From positions 496,001 to 560,000 of the forward strand of contig MKVM01000003.1 of assembly GCA_001898835.1 (NCBI GenBank): 64,000 nt of DNA. The letters run 5' to 3'. The DNA comes from Micrococcales bacterium 72-143. Lineage in GTDB: Bacteria > Actinomycetota > Actinomycetes > Actinomycetales > Microbacteriaceae. Numbering within the stretch: the stretch's first letter is position 1; every line of letters begins with the position of its first letter. Made by a program: the position numbers and the translations under genes. The notes under the pieces are model-generated. The model was given only the letters and a program-made list of their open reading frames with translations, made no database searches and was not told where the DNA came from. Positions 51,813 through 60,259 of this stretch are shown piece after piece.

Positions 51813-51914
51813 GGCGGACAGGCCGTGACCCCCGCGTTTGCGGGGCTGCCGCCCACGGCTCGGCGGGCATAGCGTGAGGAAAGCTACGCGGACCCCCGAC
51901 CGCGGAAGGACCTC

Positions 51915-52103
51915 ATGGCCAGCTCGAACGCCCTACCCGACCACATCGAGGAGCATCTCGCCCTCGCCGCGGAGGGCGTCGTGCGCCCCGGCGTCGACGA
52001 GCGCTGGGCGCCCATCCTGCTCGACGTCGCCCGTCGCGGCGTCGTGACCGCGGCCGACCGTCGCGCCGCGCGCCGGCTGCTCGAGGAGCTCGACCTGGAC
52101 TAG
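51915..52103 (+). CDS. small hypothetical protein, 62 residues
   Basis: A 62-residue helical protein with the repeating pattern DHIEEHLALAAEGV and ADRRAARRLLEELDLD, no membrane segment. GGAAGGA precedes the ATG at 51915 by about 6 bp, which supports expression. Its stop codon TAG shares bases with the stop of the convergent nnrE gene. Codon choice matches the neighbours. I do not recognise the family. Confidence 0.6.
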   Translation: MASSNALPDHIEEHLALAAEGVVRPGVDERWAPILLDVARRGVVTAADRRAARRLLEELDLD

Positions 52104-52762
52104 GCCGGCAGGCCCAGGCCGATGTCGACGAGCTCGATGCGCCCGACGAGCGAGGGGTGGGCGCGCAGCAGCCCGCTCTTGCACGCACCGAAGGTGACGG
52201 TGATGTCGGCAGGGAGCACCGCATCCGGCTCCGGCGCCTCGCCGGTGTCCGGATGGATGCCGCTCGGCACGTCGACCGCGAAGGTCACGGGAAGCGCCCC
52301 CGGGCGTGCGATCACCCGCTCGCGCGCCACGATGACGGCGGTACGCGACGGCTCGCGGAGCCCGGGAGCCGCGCCGATGCCCACGATCCCGTCGAGGATC
52401 GCGTCGGCGGCCGCGAGCGCCTCCCGGTACTCGGGCCCGTCGGGTGGGTCGTCGATCCGGGTCGCCCCCGCCGCGAGCGCCGCGGTCTCGCCCGCGCCGT
52501 GGATGCGGGCGCCGAGCGGCGCGTAGTCGACGTCAGCCCCGCGCCCCGCGAGGAGCGCGCCCGCGTGCAGGGTGTCGCCGCCGTTGTCGCCCGAGCCGAC
52601 GAGCAGCAGGATGCGGGCATCGTGCAGCGGGACGCCCAGCCGGCTCAGCTCGGCCGAGACGGCATCCGCGAGCCCGGCCGCGGCGCGCGCCATGAGGGGC
52701 GCCCCGGCCGCGAGGAGGGGTGCCTCCGCCGCCCGGACCTCGTCCGCGGTGTACGTGCGCAC
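52100..52762 (-). CDS. nnrE: NAD(P)H-hydrate epimerase (YjeF N-terminal domain)
   Basis: A 220-residue stand-alone YjeF_N domain. It should interconvert R and S NAD(P)H hydrates, so that a dehydratase can repair damaged cofactors. VGSGDNGGDTLHAGALLAGRG (short motif GSGDNGGD, about 57-64), the aspartate in ILDGIVGIGA (about 118-127) and VDVPSGIHPDTG (about 156-167) are the family landmarks. The usual NnrD dehydratase domain is not fused and not present in this window. GTG start with GGAGG upstream. Confidence 0.9.
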   Translation of the reverse strand: MRTYTADEVRAAEAPLLAAGAPLMARAAAGLADAVSAELSRLGVPLHDARILLLVGSGDNGGDTLHAGALLAGRGADVDYAPLGARIHGAGETAALAAGATRIDDPPDGPEYREALAAADAILDGIVGIGAAPGLREPSRTAVIVARERVIARPGALPVTFAVDVPSGIHPDTGEAPEPDAVLPADITVTFGACKSGLLRAHPSLVGRIELVDIGLGLPA

Positions 52763-52801
52763 GCCTCCATTGTGCGCGGCGCGGGCACCGCATCCGCTGA
52801 A

Positions 52802-52813
52802 TAGACTCGACGG
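52802..52813 (+). promoter_or_regulatory. -10 box, leaderless start of nucS
   Basis: TAGACT (52802-52807), six bases, GTG at 52814. Confidence 0.65.
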
Positions 52814-53509
52814 GTGCGTCTCGTGGTGGCCCGATGCTCGGTGGACTATGCCGGGCGGCTGTCCGCGCACCTGCCGCTCGCGACCCGGCTGCTCGTGGTG
52901 AAGGCCGACGGCTCGGTGCTCGTGCACTCCGACTCGCTCAGCTACAAGCCGCTCAACTGGATGAGCCCGCCCACGACCTTCACCCTCGAGGAGGTCGACG
53001 CGGACCGCGCCGAGGCGGGCGTCGTGGAGCTGTGGCGTGTCGCCAACGCGAAGACGGCCGACCTGCTCGTCATCTCGATCCACGAGATCATCCACGACTC
53101 GAGCCACGAGCTCGGCGTCGACCCGGGTCTGCAGAAGGACGGCGTCGAGGCCGACCTCCAGCGCCTGCTGGCGGAGCAGATCGAGCTGCTGGGCGAGGGC
53201 CACACCCTCGTGCGTCGCGAGTACATGACGGCGATCGGCCCCGTCGACATCCTCGCGACGGGGCCCGACGGAGCGAGCGTCGCGGTCGAGATCAAGCGCC
53301 GCGGCGACATCGACGGCGTCGAGCAGCTCACCCGCTACCTGGAGCTCATGAACCGCGACCCGCTGCTCGCGCCCGTGACGGGCGTGTTCGCCGCGCAGGA
53401 GATCAAGCCGCAGGCGCGCACCCTCGCCGAGGACCGCGGCATCCGCTGCCTCCTGCTCGACTACGACGCGATGCGCGGCCTCGAGACCGGCCACGCCCGG
53501 CTGTTCTGA
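52814..53509 (+). CDS. nucS: mismatch-specific endonuclease NucS
   Basis: A 231-residue endonuclease that carries out non-canonical mismatch repair in actinobacteria, which lack MutS/MutL. The C-terminal nuclease core has D145 (GPVDILATG), E159 and K161 (AVEIKRRG). The N-terminal DNA-binding and dimerisation domain is complete. The protein ends in GHARLF, resembling the beta-clamp-binding tail known to couple NucS to replication. Alone in its transcript or followed by the HAD gene 43 bp downstream. Confidence 0.96.
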   Translation: MRLVVARCSVDYAGRLSAHLPLATRLLVVKADGSVLVHSDSLSYKPLNWMSPPTTFTLEEVDADRAEAGVVELWRVANAKTADLLVISIHEIIHDSSHELGVDPGLQKDGVEADLQRLLAEQIELLGEGHTLVRREYMTAIGPVDILATGPDGASVAVEIKRRGDIDGVEQLTRYLELMNRDPLLAPVTGVFAAQEIKPQARTLAEDRGIRCLLLDYDAMRGLETGHARLF

Positions 53510-53552
53510 GCCGACCTTCGAACCCGACCGCCCCGACCGAACCCGAGACCCC

Positions 53553-54209
53553 ATGACCCCGCGCTTCACCCCCGTGCTGTTCGACCTCGACGGCACGATC
53601 GTCGATTCGGCGCCCGGCATCCTCGCGAGCCTCGCCTGGACCTACGAGCAGCTCCGGATGCCGATCCCCGCGCCCGCCGAGCTGCTCAAGTGGGTGGGGC
53701 CGCCCATCCTCGACTCCTTCCGCGACCTCGCGAAGCTCGACGAGGACGAGTCCCGCTACGCGCTCGCCCTCTACCGCGAGCACTACGCGGAGGTGGGCGT
53801 GCTCGACGCGACGCCGTACCCGGGGGTGCTCGACGTGCTGCGCGACATCCGCGAAGCCGGCGTGCCGCTCTCACTCGCGACGTCGAAGCCCGAGTCGCTC
53901 GCGCGCACGATCCTCGACCACATCGGCATCGCCGACGCCTTCACCGAGATCACCGGCGCATCCGAGGACGAGGTGCGCTCGTCGAAGCCGGATGTCGTGG
54001 CGGAGGCCCTGCGACGGCTCGCCGCCGACGGCGACGCGGCACCGGCGCCCGTCATGGTGGGCGACCGCATCCACGATGTCGAGGGCGCGGCCGAGCACGA
54101 GGTGCCGACGATCTTCGTCACGTGGGGCTACGGCTCGCCGGCGGAGGCAGCGGGCGCGATCGCCGTGGCGCGCACGAGCCGCGAGCTGCTCGCCGAACTC
54201 GCCCTCTAG
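53553..54209 (+). CDS. HAD-superfamily phosphatase (Gph-like)
   Basis: A 218-residue class I HAD hydrolase with an alpha-helical cap. Motif I is VLFDLDGTIVDSAPG (residues 7-21, nucleophile in DLDGT), motif II is LATSKPE (about 110-116), the lysine follows in SSKPDVV, and motif IV is MVGDRIHDVEGA (about 168-179). Phosphoglycolate phosphatase or nucleotide phosphatase activity is likely. It begins 43 bp after nucS in the same direction. Confidence 0.92.
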   Translation: MTPRFTPVLFDLDGTIVDSAPGILASLAWTYEQLRMPIPAPAELLKWVGPPILDSFRDLAKLDEDESRYALALYREHYAEVGVLDATPYPGVLDVLRDIREAGVPLSLATSKPESLARTILDHIGIADAFTEITGASEDEVRSSKPDVVAEALRRLAADGDAAPAPVMVGDRIHDVEGAAEHEVPTIFVTWGYGSPAEAAGAIAVARTSRELLAELAL

Positions 54210-54222
54210 CGCGAATCGCGTT

Positions 54223-54292
54223 CCATCGACAGGCTGAATCGCCGCTTTCGCCCCGCACGCACACCCGTACGCACGGTTGAGCCTGTAGATGG
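54223..54292. repeat. inverted repeat between the HAD and rhodanese genes
   Basis: CCATCGACAGGCTGAA (54223-54238) and TTGAGCCTGTAGATGG (54277-54292) are complementary at 14 of 16 positions with a 38-nt loop. It lies between convergent 3' ends. Its sequence is unrelated to the other families but its dimensions are similar. Confidence 0.65.
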
Positions 54293-54297
54293 CACGC

Positions 54298-54768
54298 TCA
54301 GCAGCCGCAGTCCTCCGGCGACACCGGCCCGACGAGCGCGTCGACGCCGCGGATGACGGGCCCCACCTCCGAGACGACGTCGTACCCCTCGCGCGCCCAG
54401 TACTCGAAGCCGCCGATCATGAGCCGAACCTCGTAGCCGAGCTTCGCGAACTCGAGCGCCGCCTTGTCGGCGCCGTTGCAGCCCGGGCTCCAGCAGTAGA
54501 CGACCACGGACGTGTCGAGCGGGATCTCCTGCGGCGCCCGCGACACGACCTCCCGGCGGGGGATGTGCACGGCGCCCGCCGCGTGCCCCTGGTTCCAGGA
54601 GGCCAGGTTGCGGGTGTCGACGAGCGCGAGGCTCTCCCCGGCGGCGAGCGCGTCCACGACGTCCGAGGCGTCGGTCTCGTAGCGCAGCTTGGCCGCGAAG
54701 TGCTCGATCGCGGCCTCGCGCTCGCTCTCGGTGAGCGGGGAGACGGATGCGGTCTGCGTGTCGGTCAT
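54298..54768 (-). CDS. rhodanese-domain protein
   Basis: A 156-residue single-domain rhodanese. LVDTRNLASWNQGHAAGAVHIPRREV (short motif DTRNLASWNQGH, about 50-61) and the active-site cysteine in VVYCWSPGCNGADKAA (about 88-103) are clear. GGFEYWAREGY closes the domain, and the C-terminus carries an extra CGC that could bind a metal or persulfide. Probable sulfur transfer or redox role. The ATG at 54768 lies six bases after TAGGTT on the minus strand. Confidence 0.9.
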   Translation of the reverse strand: MTDTQTASVSPLTESEREAAIEHFAAKLRYETDASDVVDALAAGESLALVDTRNLASWNQGHAAGAVHIPRREVVSRAPQEIPLDTSVVVYCWSPGCNGADKAALEFAKLGYEVRLMIGGFEYWAREGYDVVSEVGPVIRGVDALVGPVSPEDCGC

Positions 54769-54780
54769 GCCCCGAACCTA
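54769..54780 (-). promoter_or_regulatory. -10 box, leaderless start of the rhodanese gene
   Basis: Minus-strand TAGGTT (54775-54780), six bases, ATG at 54768. Confidence 0.6.
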
Positions 54781-54905
54781 GCGACGCCCCGAGGGAGCGC
54801 GCGCCCCGCGGCTCGGTCAGCTTCCCGCGACTTCCCGCCACAGCCTCCGGCTCCGGCGGCCCTGTCTACCTGGCGTCCGGCCCGCCCGGTCGGCGAGGAT
54901 GAGGC

Positions 54906-55790
54906 ATGGGATCAGCGTTGACCTCCATCGGTTTGCCCGTCGCCCTCGGCATCATCATGTTCGGGCTGGGCCTCTCGCTCCGGCCGGCCGACTTCGCCCG
55001 CGTGGCGAAGCATCCGCGGGCCGTCGTGATCGCGCTCGTGTGCCAGCTGCTCGTGCTGCCGGCCCTCTGCCTCGGTCTCGTGGTGCTGTTCCGACTGCCG
55101 CCGGTGCTCGCGGTCGGCATGATGCTGCTCGCCGCGTCACCGGGCGGCACCACGGCCAACCTCTACAGCCACCTGTTCCGCGGCGACGTCGCGCTCAACA
55201 TCTCCCTCACGGCCGTCAACTCGGTCATCGCGGTGTTCACGCTTCCGCTCATCACCAATCTCGCGATCCTCTGGTTCCTGCCCGGGCAGGACGAGCTCGG
55301 CGTGCAGTTCGCGAAGGCGGTCGAGGTGTTCGCGATCGTGCTGCTGCCGGTGCTGCTCGGGATGCTCGTGCGCTGGTGGAGGGCGGGCTTCGCCGAGCGC
55401 ATGGACAAGCCGGTGCGCATCGCCTCGATGGTGATCCTCGCGGTCGTCATCGTGGGTGCGATCGTGTCGAACTGGGCGCTGCTCGTCGAGAACGTCGGCC
55501 GTCTCGCGCTCATCACCGTGGTGTTCTGCCTGTGCTCCCTCGCGCTCGGCTTCGTCATCCCGCGCCTGTTCCGGGTGGAGCCGCGGCAGGCCGTCGCGAG
55601 CTCGTTCGAGATCGGAATCCACAACGCGACGCTCGCCATCGTGATCGCCCAGACCGTCGTGGGCAGCGTGGAGATGTCGCTGCCCGGCGCGGTCTACGGC
55701 GTGCTCATGTTCTTCATCGCCCTCGGCTGGGGCTTCCTGATCCGCCGTCTCGTCGCGGAAGCGCCGGAGGCCGCCGCCGGTCCCGTGTAG
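54906..55790 (+). CDS. bile acid:sodium symporter family transporter
   Basis: A 294-residue BASS-family transporter with about nine helices. MFGLGLSLRPADFARVAKHPRAV (short motif GLGLSLRPADF, about 20-30), MLLAASPGGTTANLYSHLFRGDVALNISLT (short motif SPGGTTANLYSH) and FEIGIHNATLAIVIAQ (about 230-245) are diagnostic of the sodium sites. In bacteria such proteins take up organic anions such as pantoate or pyruvate. It is divergent from the rhodanese gene; substrate unknown. Confidence 0.93.
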   Translation: MGSALTSIGLPVALGIIMFGLGLSLRPADFARVAKHPRAVVIALVCQLLVLPALCLGLVVLFRLPPVLAVGMMLLAASPGGTTANLYSHLFRGDVALNISLTAVNSVIAVFTLPLITNLAILWFLPGQDELGVQFAKAVEVFAIVLLPVLLGMLVRWWRAGFAERMDKPVRIASMVILAVVIVGAIVSNWALLVENVGRLALITVVFCLCSLALGFVIPRLFRVEPRQAVASSFEIGIHNATLAIVIAQTVVGSVEMSLPGAVYGVLMFFIALGWGFLIRRLVAEAPEAAAGPV

Positions 55791-55793
55791 TCG

Positions 55794-57230
55794 TCAGACG
55801 GTGACGCCGGCGCGCTGCGAGGTGGTCGCGACCGCGGTCGAGAGGTCGCCGCCGATGCGGTAGCGGGCGCCCTTGTGGTCCTCGGGGAGGCGGTCGCCCG
55901 CGCCGTGCAGCTTGTTGCGGAGCGTCCCCTCCGCGTACGACACGGGGTACGCACCCCGACGCTGCAGCTCGGGCACGATGAACTCGACGACGTCCTCGAA
56001 GGTGCCGGGCGTGATCGCGTAGGCGAGGTTGAATCCGTCGACGTCGGTGTACTCCACCCAGTCCTGCAGCCGGTCCGCGATCGTCGTCGCCCCGCCGACG
56101 AAGGTCGGGCCGAGTCCGCCGATCGCGCCGCCCACGGCGATGTCGCGCACCGTGAACTCCTCGCCGTTGGCGGCCGACTCCTCGTAGTTCTGGATGACCG
56201 AGCGGATGGCGTTGGACTCGACGTTCCCGACCGGCTCGTCGAGGTCGTACTGCGACAGGTCGATGCCCATCCAGCCCGACATGAACACGAGCGCGCCCTC
56301 GGGCGAGGCGTACCTCAGGTAGTCCTGGTACTTGGCCTCCGCCTTCTCGTCGCTCTCGTCGGTGACGATCGTGATGAGGGTGTAGATGCGGGCCGAGTAG
56401 CGGTCGCGTCCCGCCGCCTCAAGGGCGTCGCGGATGCGGGAGACGGTCGAGCGCAGCACCTCCTTGGTGGGCGCGGCGACGAAGATCGCCTCGGCGTTGC
56501 CGGCCGCGAACGCGATGCCGCGCGGCGAGGCGCCCGCCTGATAGATCACGGGGGAGCGCTGGGGCGAGGGCTCGGTGATGTGGATGCCGGGCACCGTGAA
56601 GTGCTTGCCGTAGTGGCGGATCTCGTGCACCTTCTCCGGGCGGGTGAAGACGCCGGTCTCGCGGTCGCGCACGACGGCGTCGTCCTCCCACGAGCCCTCC
56701 CAGAGCTTGTAGAGCACCTCGAGGTACTCGTCGGCCTGGTCGTAGCGGTCGTCGTGCTCGAGCTGGTCCTCGTGGCCCATGTTGCGCGCGGCGCTCGGCA
56801 GGTAGCCGGTGACGACGTTCCAGCCGACGCGGCCCTTCGTCAGGTGGTCGAGCGTCGACATGCGTCGCGCGAAGGGGTACGGATGCTCGTAGGCCGTTCC
56901 CGCGGTCACGCCGAACCCGAGGTTCTCGGTCACGGCGGCCATCGCCGAGATGAGCAGCACGGGGTCGTTCACGGGCACCTGGGCGCCGTGGCGGATGGCG
57001 GCCTCGTTGGTGCCGCCGTACACGTCGTAGGTGCCCAGCACGTCGGCGATGAAGACGCCGTCGAAGGTGCCGCGCTCGAGCAGTCGGGCCAGGTTCGTCC
57101 AGTACTCGATGTTCTTGTAGGTCTCGGAGCGGTCGTCGGGGTGCCGCCACATCCCGGAGGACTGGTGCGCGACGCAGTTCATGTCGAACGCGTTGAAACG
57201 GATCTGGCGGGGCGCGGGCTGCTCGGTCAT
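55794..57230 (-). CDS. LLM-class flavin-dependent monooxygenase (NtaA/SnaA/DszA group)
   Basis: A 478-residue FMN-reduced-dependent monooxygenase. QIRFNAFDMNCVAHQS (about 8-23), GTYDVYGGTNEAAIRHGAQVPVNDP (short motif YDVYGGTNEAA) and GYLPSAARNMG (about 141-151) define the nitrilotriacetate/dibenzothiophene/pristinamycin monooxygenase subgroup. It needs a separate flavin reductase, none of which is adjacent. The likely substrate is an organosulfur or N-heterocyclic compound. I chose the ATG at 57230; an in-frame ATG at 57278 would add 16 residues (MTTTVDAHGG...) that family members usually lack. Its stop lies 4 bp from the convergent BASS stop. Confidence 0.88.
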   Translation of the reverse strand: MTEQPAPRQIRFNAFDMNCVAHQSSGMWRHPDDRSETYKNIEYWTNLARLLERGTFDGVFIADVLGTYDVYGGTNEAAIRHGAQVPVNDPVLLISAMAAVTENLGFGVTAGTAYEHPYPFARRMSTLDHLTKGRVGWNVVTGYLPSAARNMGHEDQLEHDDRYDQADEYLEVLYKLWEGSWEDDAVVRDRETGVFTRPEKVHEIRHYGKHFTVPGIHITEPSPQRSPVIYQAGASPRGIAFAAGNAEAIFVAAPTKEVLRSTVSRIRDALEAAGRDRYSARIYTLITIVTDESDEKAEAKYQDYLRYASPEGALVFMSGWMGIDLSQYDLDEPVGNVESNAIRSVIQNYEESAANGEEFTVRDIAVGGAIGGLGPTFVGGATTIADRLQDWVEYTDVDGFNLAYAITPGTFEDVVEFIVPELQRRGAYPVSYAEGTLRNKLHGAGDRLPEDHKGARYRIGGDLSTAVATTSQRAGVTV

Positions 57231-57340
57231 CCGAGCATGCTCCCGCGCCCCGCCGTGTGCGTCGACCGTGGTGGTCATGGGCTGTCACCGAGGGTCACAC
57301 GGTGTCATAGAGCGCCGCGCGACCCTCGACGGACGAGCCC

Positions 57341-58423
57341 TCACCGGCGTCGCACGGCCATCCGGCCCACCATCACGATGCCCGCCGCGAGCAGCAGCCC
57401 CGCGAGGGCGAGCGCCGTGAGGCCGCCCTCCGCTCCGGTGGTCGCGAGCGCCTTGACCCCGCCCGCGACGATGGTGCGAGGGGTTCCCGCGCCCGGATCG
57501 GTGCCGGGGTCAGTCCCGGGGTCGGTACCCGGATCCGTGCCCGGGTCGGTACCGCCCGTGCTCGAGCCGCCCGTCGAGGCGTTGCCCAGCACGGAGACGG
57601 CATTGCCGCCCAGCGTCACCGGCACCCCGAGCCCGGCGAGCAGCTGCGTGCCACCCAGCAGCCCGTCCGTGCCGCCGGTGGTGGCCTCACCGCCGCCAGT
57701 GCCACCCGATCCGGCGGTCGTGCCCGAACCCGAGCTCGACGCGTCGCCGAGCACCGAGATCGCATTGTCGCCCAGCGTCACCGGCACCCCGAGTCCGGCC
57801 AGCAGCTGCGTGCCGCCCAGCACCCCGTCCGTGCCGCTCGTCGACCCCTCCTGGTCGCCTGCCGAGCTGCCCGAACCGGATGCGGTGCGCGCGCCGTCGC
57901 TCGACGCGTCCCCCAGCACCGAGATGGCGTTGCCGCCGAGCGTCACCGGGGCGCCGACGTCGCCGAGCACCTGCGTGCCCGACAGCGTGCCGTCGGTGCC
58001 GTCGGTGCCACCCGAGGTGCCGGCCGAGCCCCCCGACCCGGCCGACGCGGTCCCGGCATCCGTGCTCGACGCGTCGCCGAGCACCGAGATGGCGTTGCCG
58101 CCGAGCGTGATCGGAACGCCCAGGTCGGTCAGCACCTGCGTGCCGCCCGCCAGGGAGTCCGTGCCGCTCGTGCTGCCGCCGGACGACCCGCCCGTCGCGG
58201 GTGCGCTCGTCGAGGCGCCCGAGCTGTGGGCGTCGCCCAGGATGGAGATGGCGTTGCCGCCGAGCTGCACGGGCAGCTCGATGCCGAGGATGCCCTGCGT
58301 GCCCGAGGCCACGCCGCCTTCGCCGGATGTTCCGCTGTCGGCGTGCGCGACGCCGACTCCGAGAGCCATGAAGCCCCCGGTGACGAGGACAGTCCACAGT
58401 CCTCGTGAGACGTACTTGTTCAT
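57341..58423 (-). CDS. chaplin-like repeat protein with LAxTG wall anchor
   Basis: A 360-residue secreted protein. The signal peptide ends near AHA (27). Five repeats of about 26 residues (41-66, 94-119, 149-174, 204-229, 258-283) have the pattern GTQxLxxLGVPVTLGGNAISVLGDAS, separated by G/S/T-rich linkers, with a period of about 54 residues. The repeat resembles the chaplin domain (VPVNxCGNxVSVxG) but has no cysteines. A TDPG repeat stalk (292-311) leads to the sorting signal LATTG (326-330), a helix and RRR. Chaplins are amyloid-forming coat proteins of Streptomyces; here the same chemistry would be covalently wall-attached. Good ribosome site (AAGGAG). Confidence 0.8.
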   Translation of the reverse strand: MNKYVSRGLWTVLVTGGFMALGVGVAHADSGTSGEGGVASGTQGILGIELPVQLGGNAISILGDAHSSGASTSAPATGGSSGGSTSGTDSLAGGTQVLTDLGVPITLGGNAISVLGDASSTDAGTASAGSGGSAGTSGGTDGTDGTLSGTQVLGDVGAPVTLGGNAISVLGDASSDGARTASGSGSSAGDQEGSTSGTDGVLGGTQLLAGLGVPVTLGDNAISVLGDASSSGSGTTAGSGGTGGGEATTGGTDGLLGGTQLLAGLGVPVTLGGNAVSVLGNASTGGSSTGGTDPGTDPGTDPGTDPGTDPGAGTPRTIVAGGVKALATTGAEGGLTALALAGLLLAAGIVMVGRMAVRRR

Positions 58424-58523
58424 GATTTCGGCTCCTTGCCTGATCGATCGACGTCGCGTCCGGATGGGCGCGGCGGAACGGATGCCCGCCCCGCACGCGT
58501 GCGGAGGGCGGACTCGTCCCGTG

Positions 58524-59357
58524 TCAGTCGGGCGAGGTGTCGGTGCCGTAGACGGGGGAAGGAGGCGTGAGGAAGCCCACGGGACGCAGTCGTCCCCGGG
58601 CCAGGAGGAGAAGGAGGCCGGCGCCGAGCACGGCGGCGGCCAGGCCGATCGGCGAGCCGCTCCCGGTGACTGCGGAGGTGGGCGTGAGGCCGCCCGGAAC
58701 GCTCACGGGCCCGTGGTCGGGGCCCCCGGCGCCGGTCGCGACGACGATGCCGAGTTCGCCGACGCTGGAGAGGAGGGGGATGGTTCGCACGGTCGCCAGG
58801 AAGGGAGCCATCAGCGCCGCCGAGGCGACGGGCCCCGCATCGCCAGGGTCGCCGGCCCCGGGAGCGACGGGGCCGATCGTGTCGCCGGGGTCGCCCGGGG
58901 CAGGGCCCGCAACCTCCTCGAGGATCCCGTCGACCGCGCCCCCGACGGGGGTGGTCACGTTCCCGACGGGGGTGCTGCCGAGCACCCCTCCGACGATCGG
59001 GAGGGATCCGACGGTACCGCCGAGCGTGCCGTCGACGAGGTTCGCCAGCGGGGTGGTCACGGAACTGACGGGGGCACTCTGCGCGACCTCGGACACGAGA
59101 CCGCCCACGACAGGCAGGTCACCGAGGTCGGGGAGCGGCGCGACGATCGGCTGGGCGACCTCGGTGACCGTCGAGGTCACGTCGCGGACGACGCCGCCGA
59201 GAAGCCCGGGAGAGCCGTCGTCGGCGTGAGCCGACTGGGGCGCGAAGAGCACCAGGAGACCGGCAGCGATCGCGAGGCCGACGCCGAAGAGTGCGCCACG
59301 CCAGTGCGTTCGTCCTGTGTCGACGACGTCGCTCGCGACGCCGTCCGCCGGCTTCAT
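58524..59357 (-). CDS. hydrophobic secreted protein of unknown family
   Basis: A 277-residue protein with a long N-terminal signal region (about 20-46, ending QSAHA) and a C-terminal transmembrane helix (about 238-257). Between them is a low-complexity part rich in G, V, P and T, with repeated phrases such as LPVVGGLVSEV, LPIVGGVLG and TPLANLVDG/TPVGGAVDG. No charged catalytic motif or sorting signal is visible. It is 100 bp upstream of the chaplin-like gene on the same strand, and similar valine-rich small secreted proteins often accompany chaplins, so it may be a partner of that surface protein. GGAG precedes the ATG. Function unknown. Confidence 0.7.
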   Translation of the reverse strand: MKPADGVASDVVDTGRTHWRGALFGVGLAIAAGLLVLFAPQSAHADDGSPGLLGGVVRDVTSTVTEVAQPIVAPLPDLGDLPVVGGLVSEVAQSAPVSSVTTPLANLVDGTLGGTVGSLPIVGGVLGSTPVGNVTTPVGGAVDGILEEVAGPAPGDPGDTIGPVAPGAGDPGDAGPVASAALMAPFLATVRTIPLLSSVGELGIVVATGAGGPDHGPVSVPGGLTPTSAVTGSGSPIGLAAAVLGAGLLLLLARGRLRPVGFLTPPSPVYGTDTSPD

Positions 59358-59449
59358 CCGTGCTCCTCACCCTCGAGGGGGGCGCACCGGTCGGTGTACC
59401 CCGGATGGGGCACACGATACGCCGATGGATTCTCGATTTCCAGAGGTAC

Positions 59450-59479
59450 TTGCGAAATGATAGTTAACGATATATCGTT
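59450..59479 (+). promoter_or_regulatory. padR promoter with operator palindrome
   Basis: TTGCGA (59450-59455) and, after 17 bp, TATCGT (59473-59478) form a plausible promoter. AACGATATATCGTT (59466-59479) is a perfect 14-bp palindrome covering the -10, of the A/T-rich kind bound by PadR proteins. A GGAG ribosome site precedes the ATG at 59530. Confidence 0.7.
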
Positions 59480-59529
59480 GCTACATCGCGAACGATCCGT
59501 GAGCGACCTCATACTCGAATGGAGACCCC

Positions 59530-60144
59530 ATGAACCCCCACGCATTCCGACGCCACGAGCGTCACGCCATGTTCCACCACGACCCCCGGAACCCCGCCGC
59601 CCACGGCCCGCAGGCCGAGTGGGGCGTCCACGCGCCCCTGCGCGGGATGCCGCCCTTCGGCCCCGGCTTCGGCGCCGGCCCCTGGGGCGGACGCGGGCGG
59701 GGCCGCGCCGGCCGCGGCGACATCCGCGCCGTCATCCTCTCCGTGCTCGCCGAGGGCCCGTCCAACGGCTACGGCGTCATCAAGACCATCGCCGAGCGCA
59801 CCGGCGGCGGGTGGCGCCCGAGCCCCGGCTCGGTGTACCCCACCCTGCAGCAGCTCGTCGACGAGGACCTCATCGAGGCCACCGGCGAGGGCCGGCGCAC
59901 CGAGTACACCCTCACCGAGGCCGGCCAGGCCTACGTGAAGGAGAACGCGGACGAGCTCTCCCGCGCCTGGGAGTCCGGCGCGCCGAAGCGCAGCGAGCAG
60001 GAGCTCGCCTTCCAGCAGAGCGTCGGCAAGCTCATGGGCGTGGTGGGCCAGTTCCACCACGCTGCGAGCGACGCCCAGCGCCAGGCCGCGATCGAGAAGC
60101 TCGACGAGGCCCGCCGTGCGCTCTACCTCATCCTGGCCGACTGA
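59530..60144 (+). CDS. PadR-family transcriptional regulator
   Basis: A 204-residue PadR regulator. Residues 1-62 are a histidine/proline/glycine-rich extension (HERHAMFHHDP, then GPWGGRGRGRAGRGD). The winged helix follows: AVILSVLAEGPSNGYGVIKTI (about 67-87), GWRPSPGSVYPTLQQL (about 94-109) and the wing TGEGRRTEYTLTEAG. The helical C-terminal domain mediates dimerisation. A palindrome over the -10 suggests autorepression. The histidines of the tail could sense metal (inference). Strong hairpin terminator after the gene, so monocistronic. Confidence 0.92.
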   Translation: MNPHAFRRHERHAMFHHDPRNPAAHGPQAEWGVHAPLRGMPPFGPGFGAGPWGGRGRGRAGRGDIRAVILSVLAEGPSNGYGVIKTIAERTGGGWRPSPGSVYPTLQQLVDEDLIEATGEGRRTEYTLTEAGQAYVKENADELSRAWESGAPKRSEQELAFQQSVGKLMGVVGQFHHAASDAQRQAAIEKLDEARRALYLILAD

Positions 60145-60169
60145 CCCCGGCCGCTCGACCCCGGTCGAC

Positions 60170-60207
60170 GCGACGCCCGTCGGAGCACACGCTTCGACGG
60201 GCGTCGC
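60170..60207 (+). terminator. stem-loop terminator after padR
   Basis: GCGACGCCCGTCG (60170-60182) and its exact complement (60195-60207) form a perfect 13-bp stem with a 12-nt loop, starting 26 bp after the padR stop. Confidence 0.8.
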
Positions 60208-60247
60208 TATGTGCGCTCGCCACATACTGCGCCGCGGGCGCTGCCCG

Positions 60248-60259
60248 TATCGTGGCGGG
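60248..60259 (+). promoter_or_regulatory. -10 box, leaderless start of the second hydrolase gene
   Basis: TATCGT (60248-60253), six bases, ATG at 60260. Confidence 0.6.
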
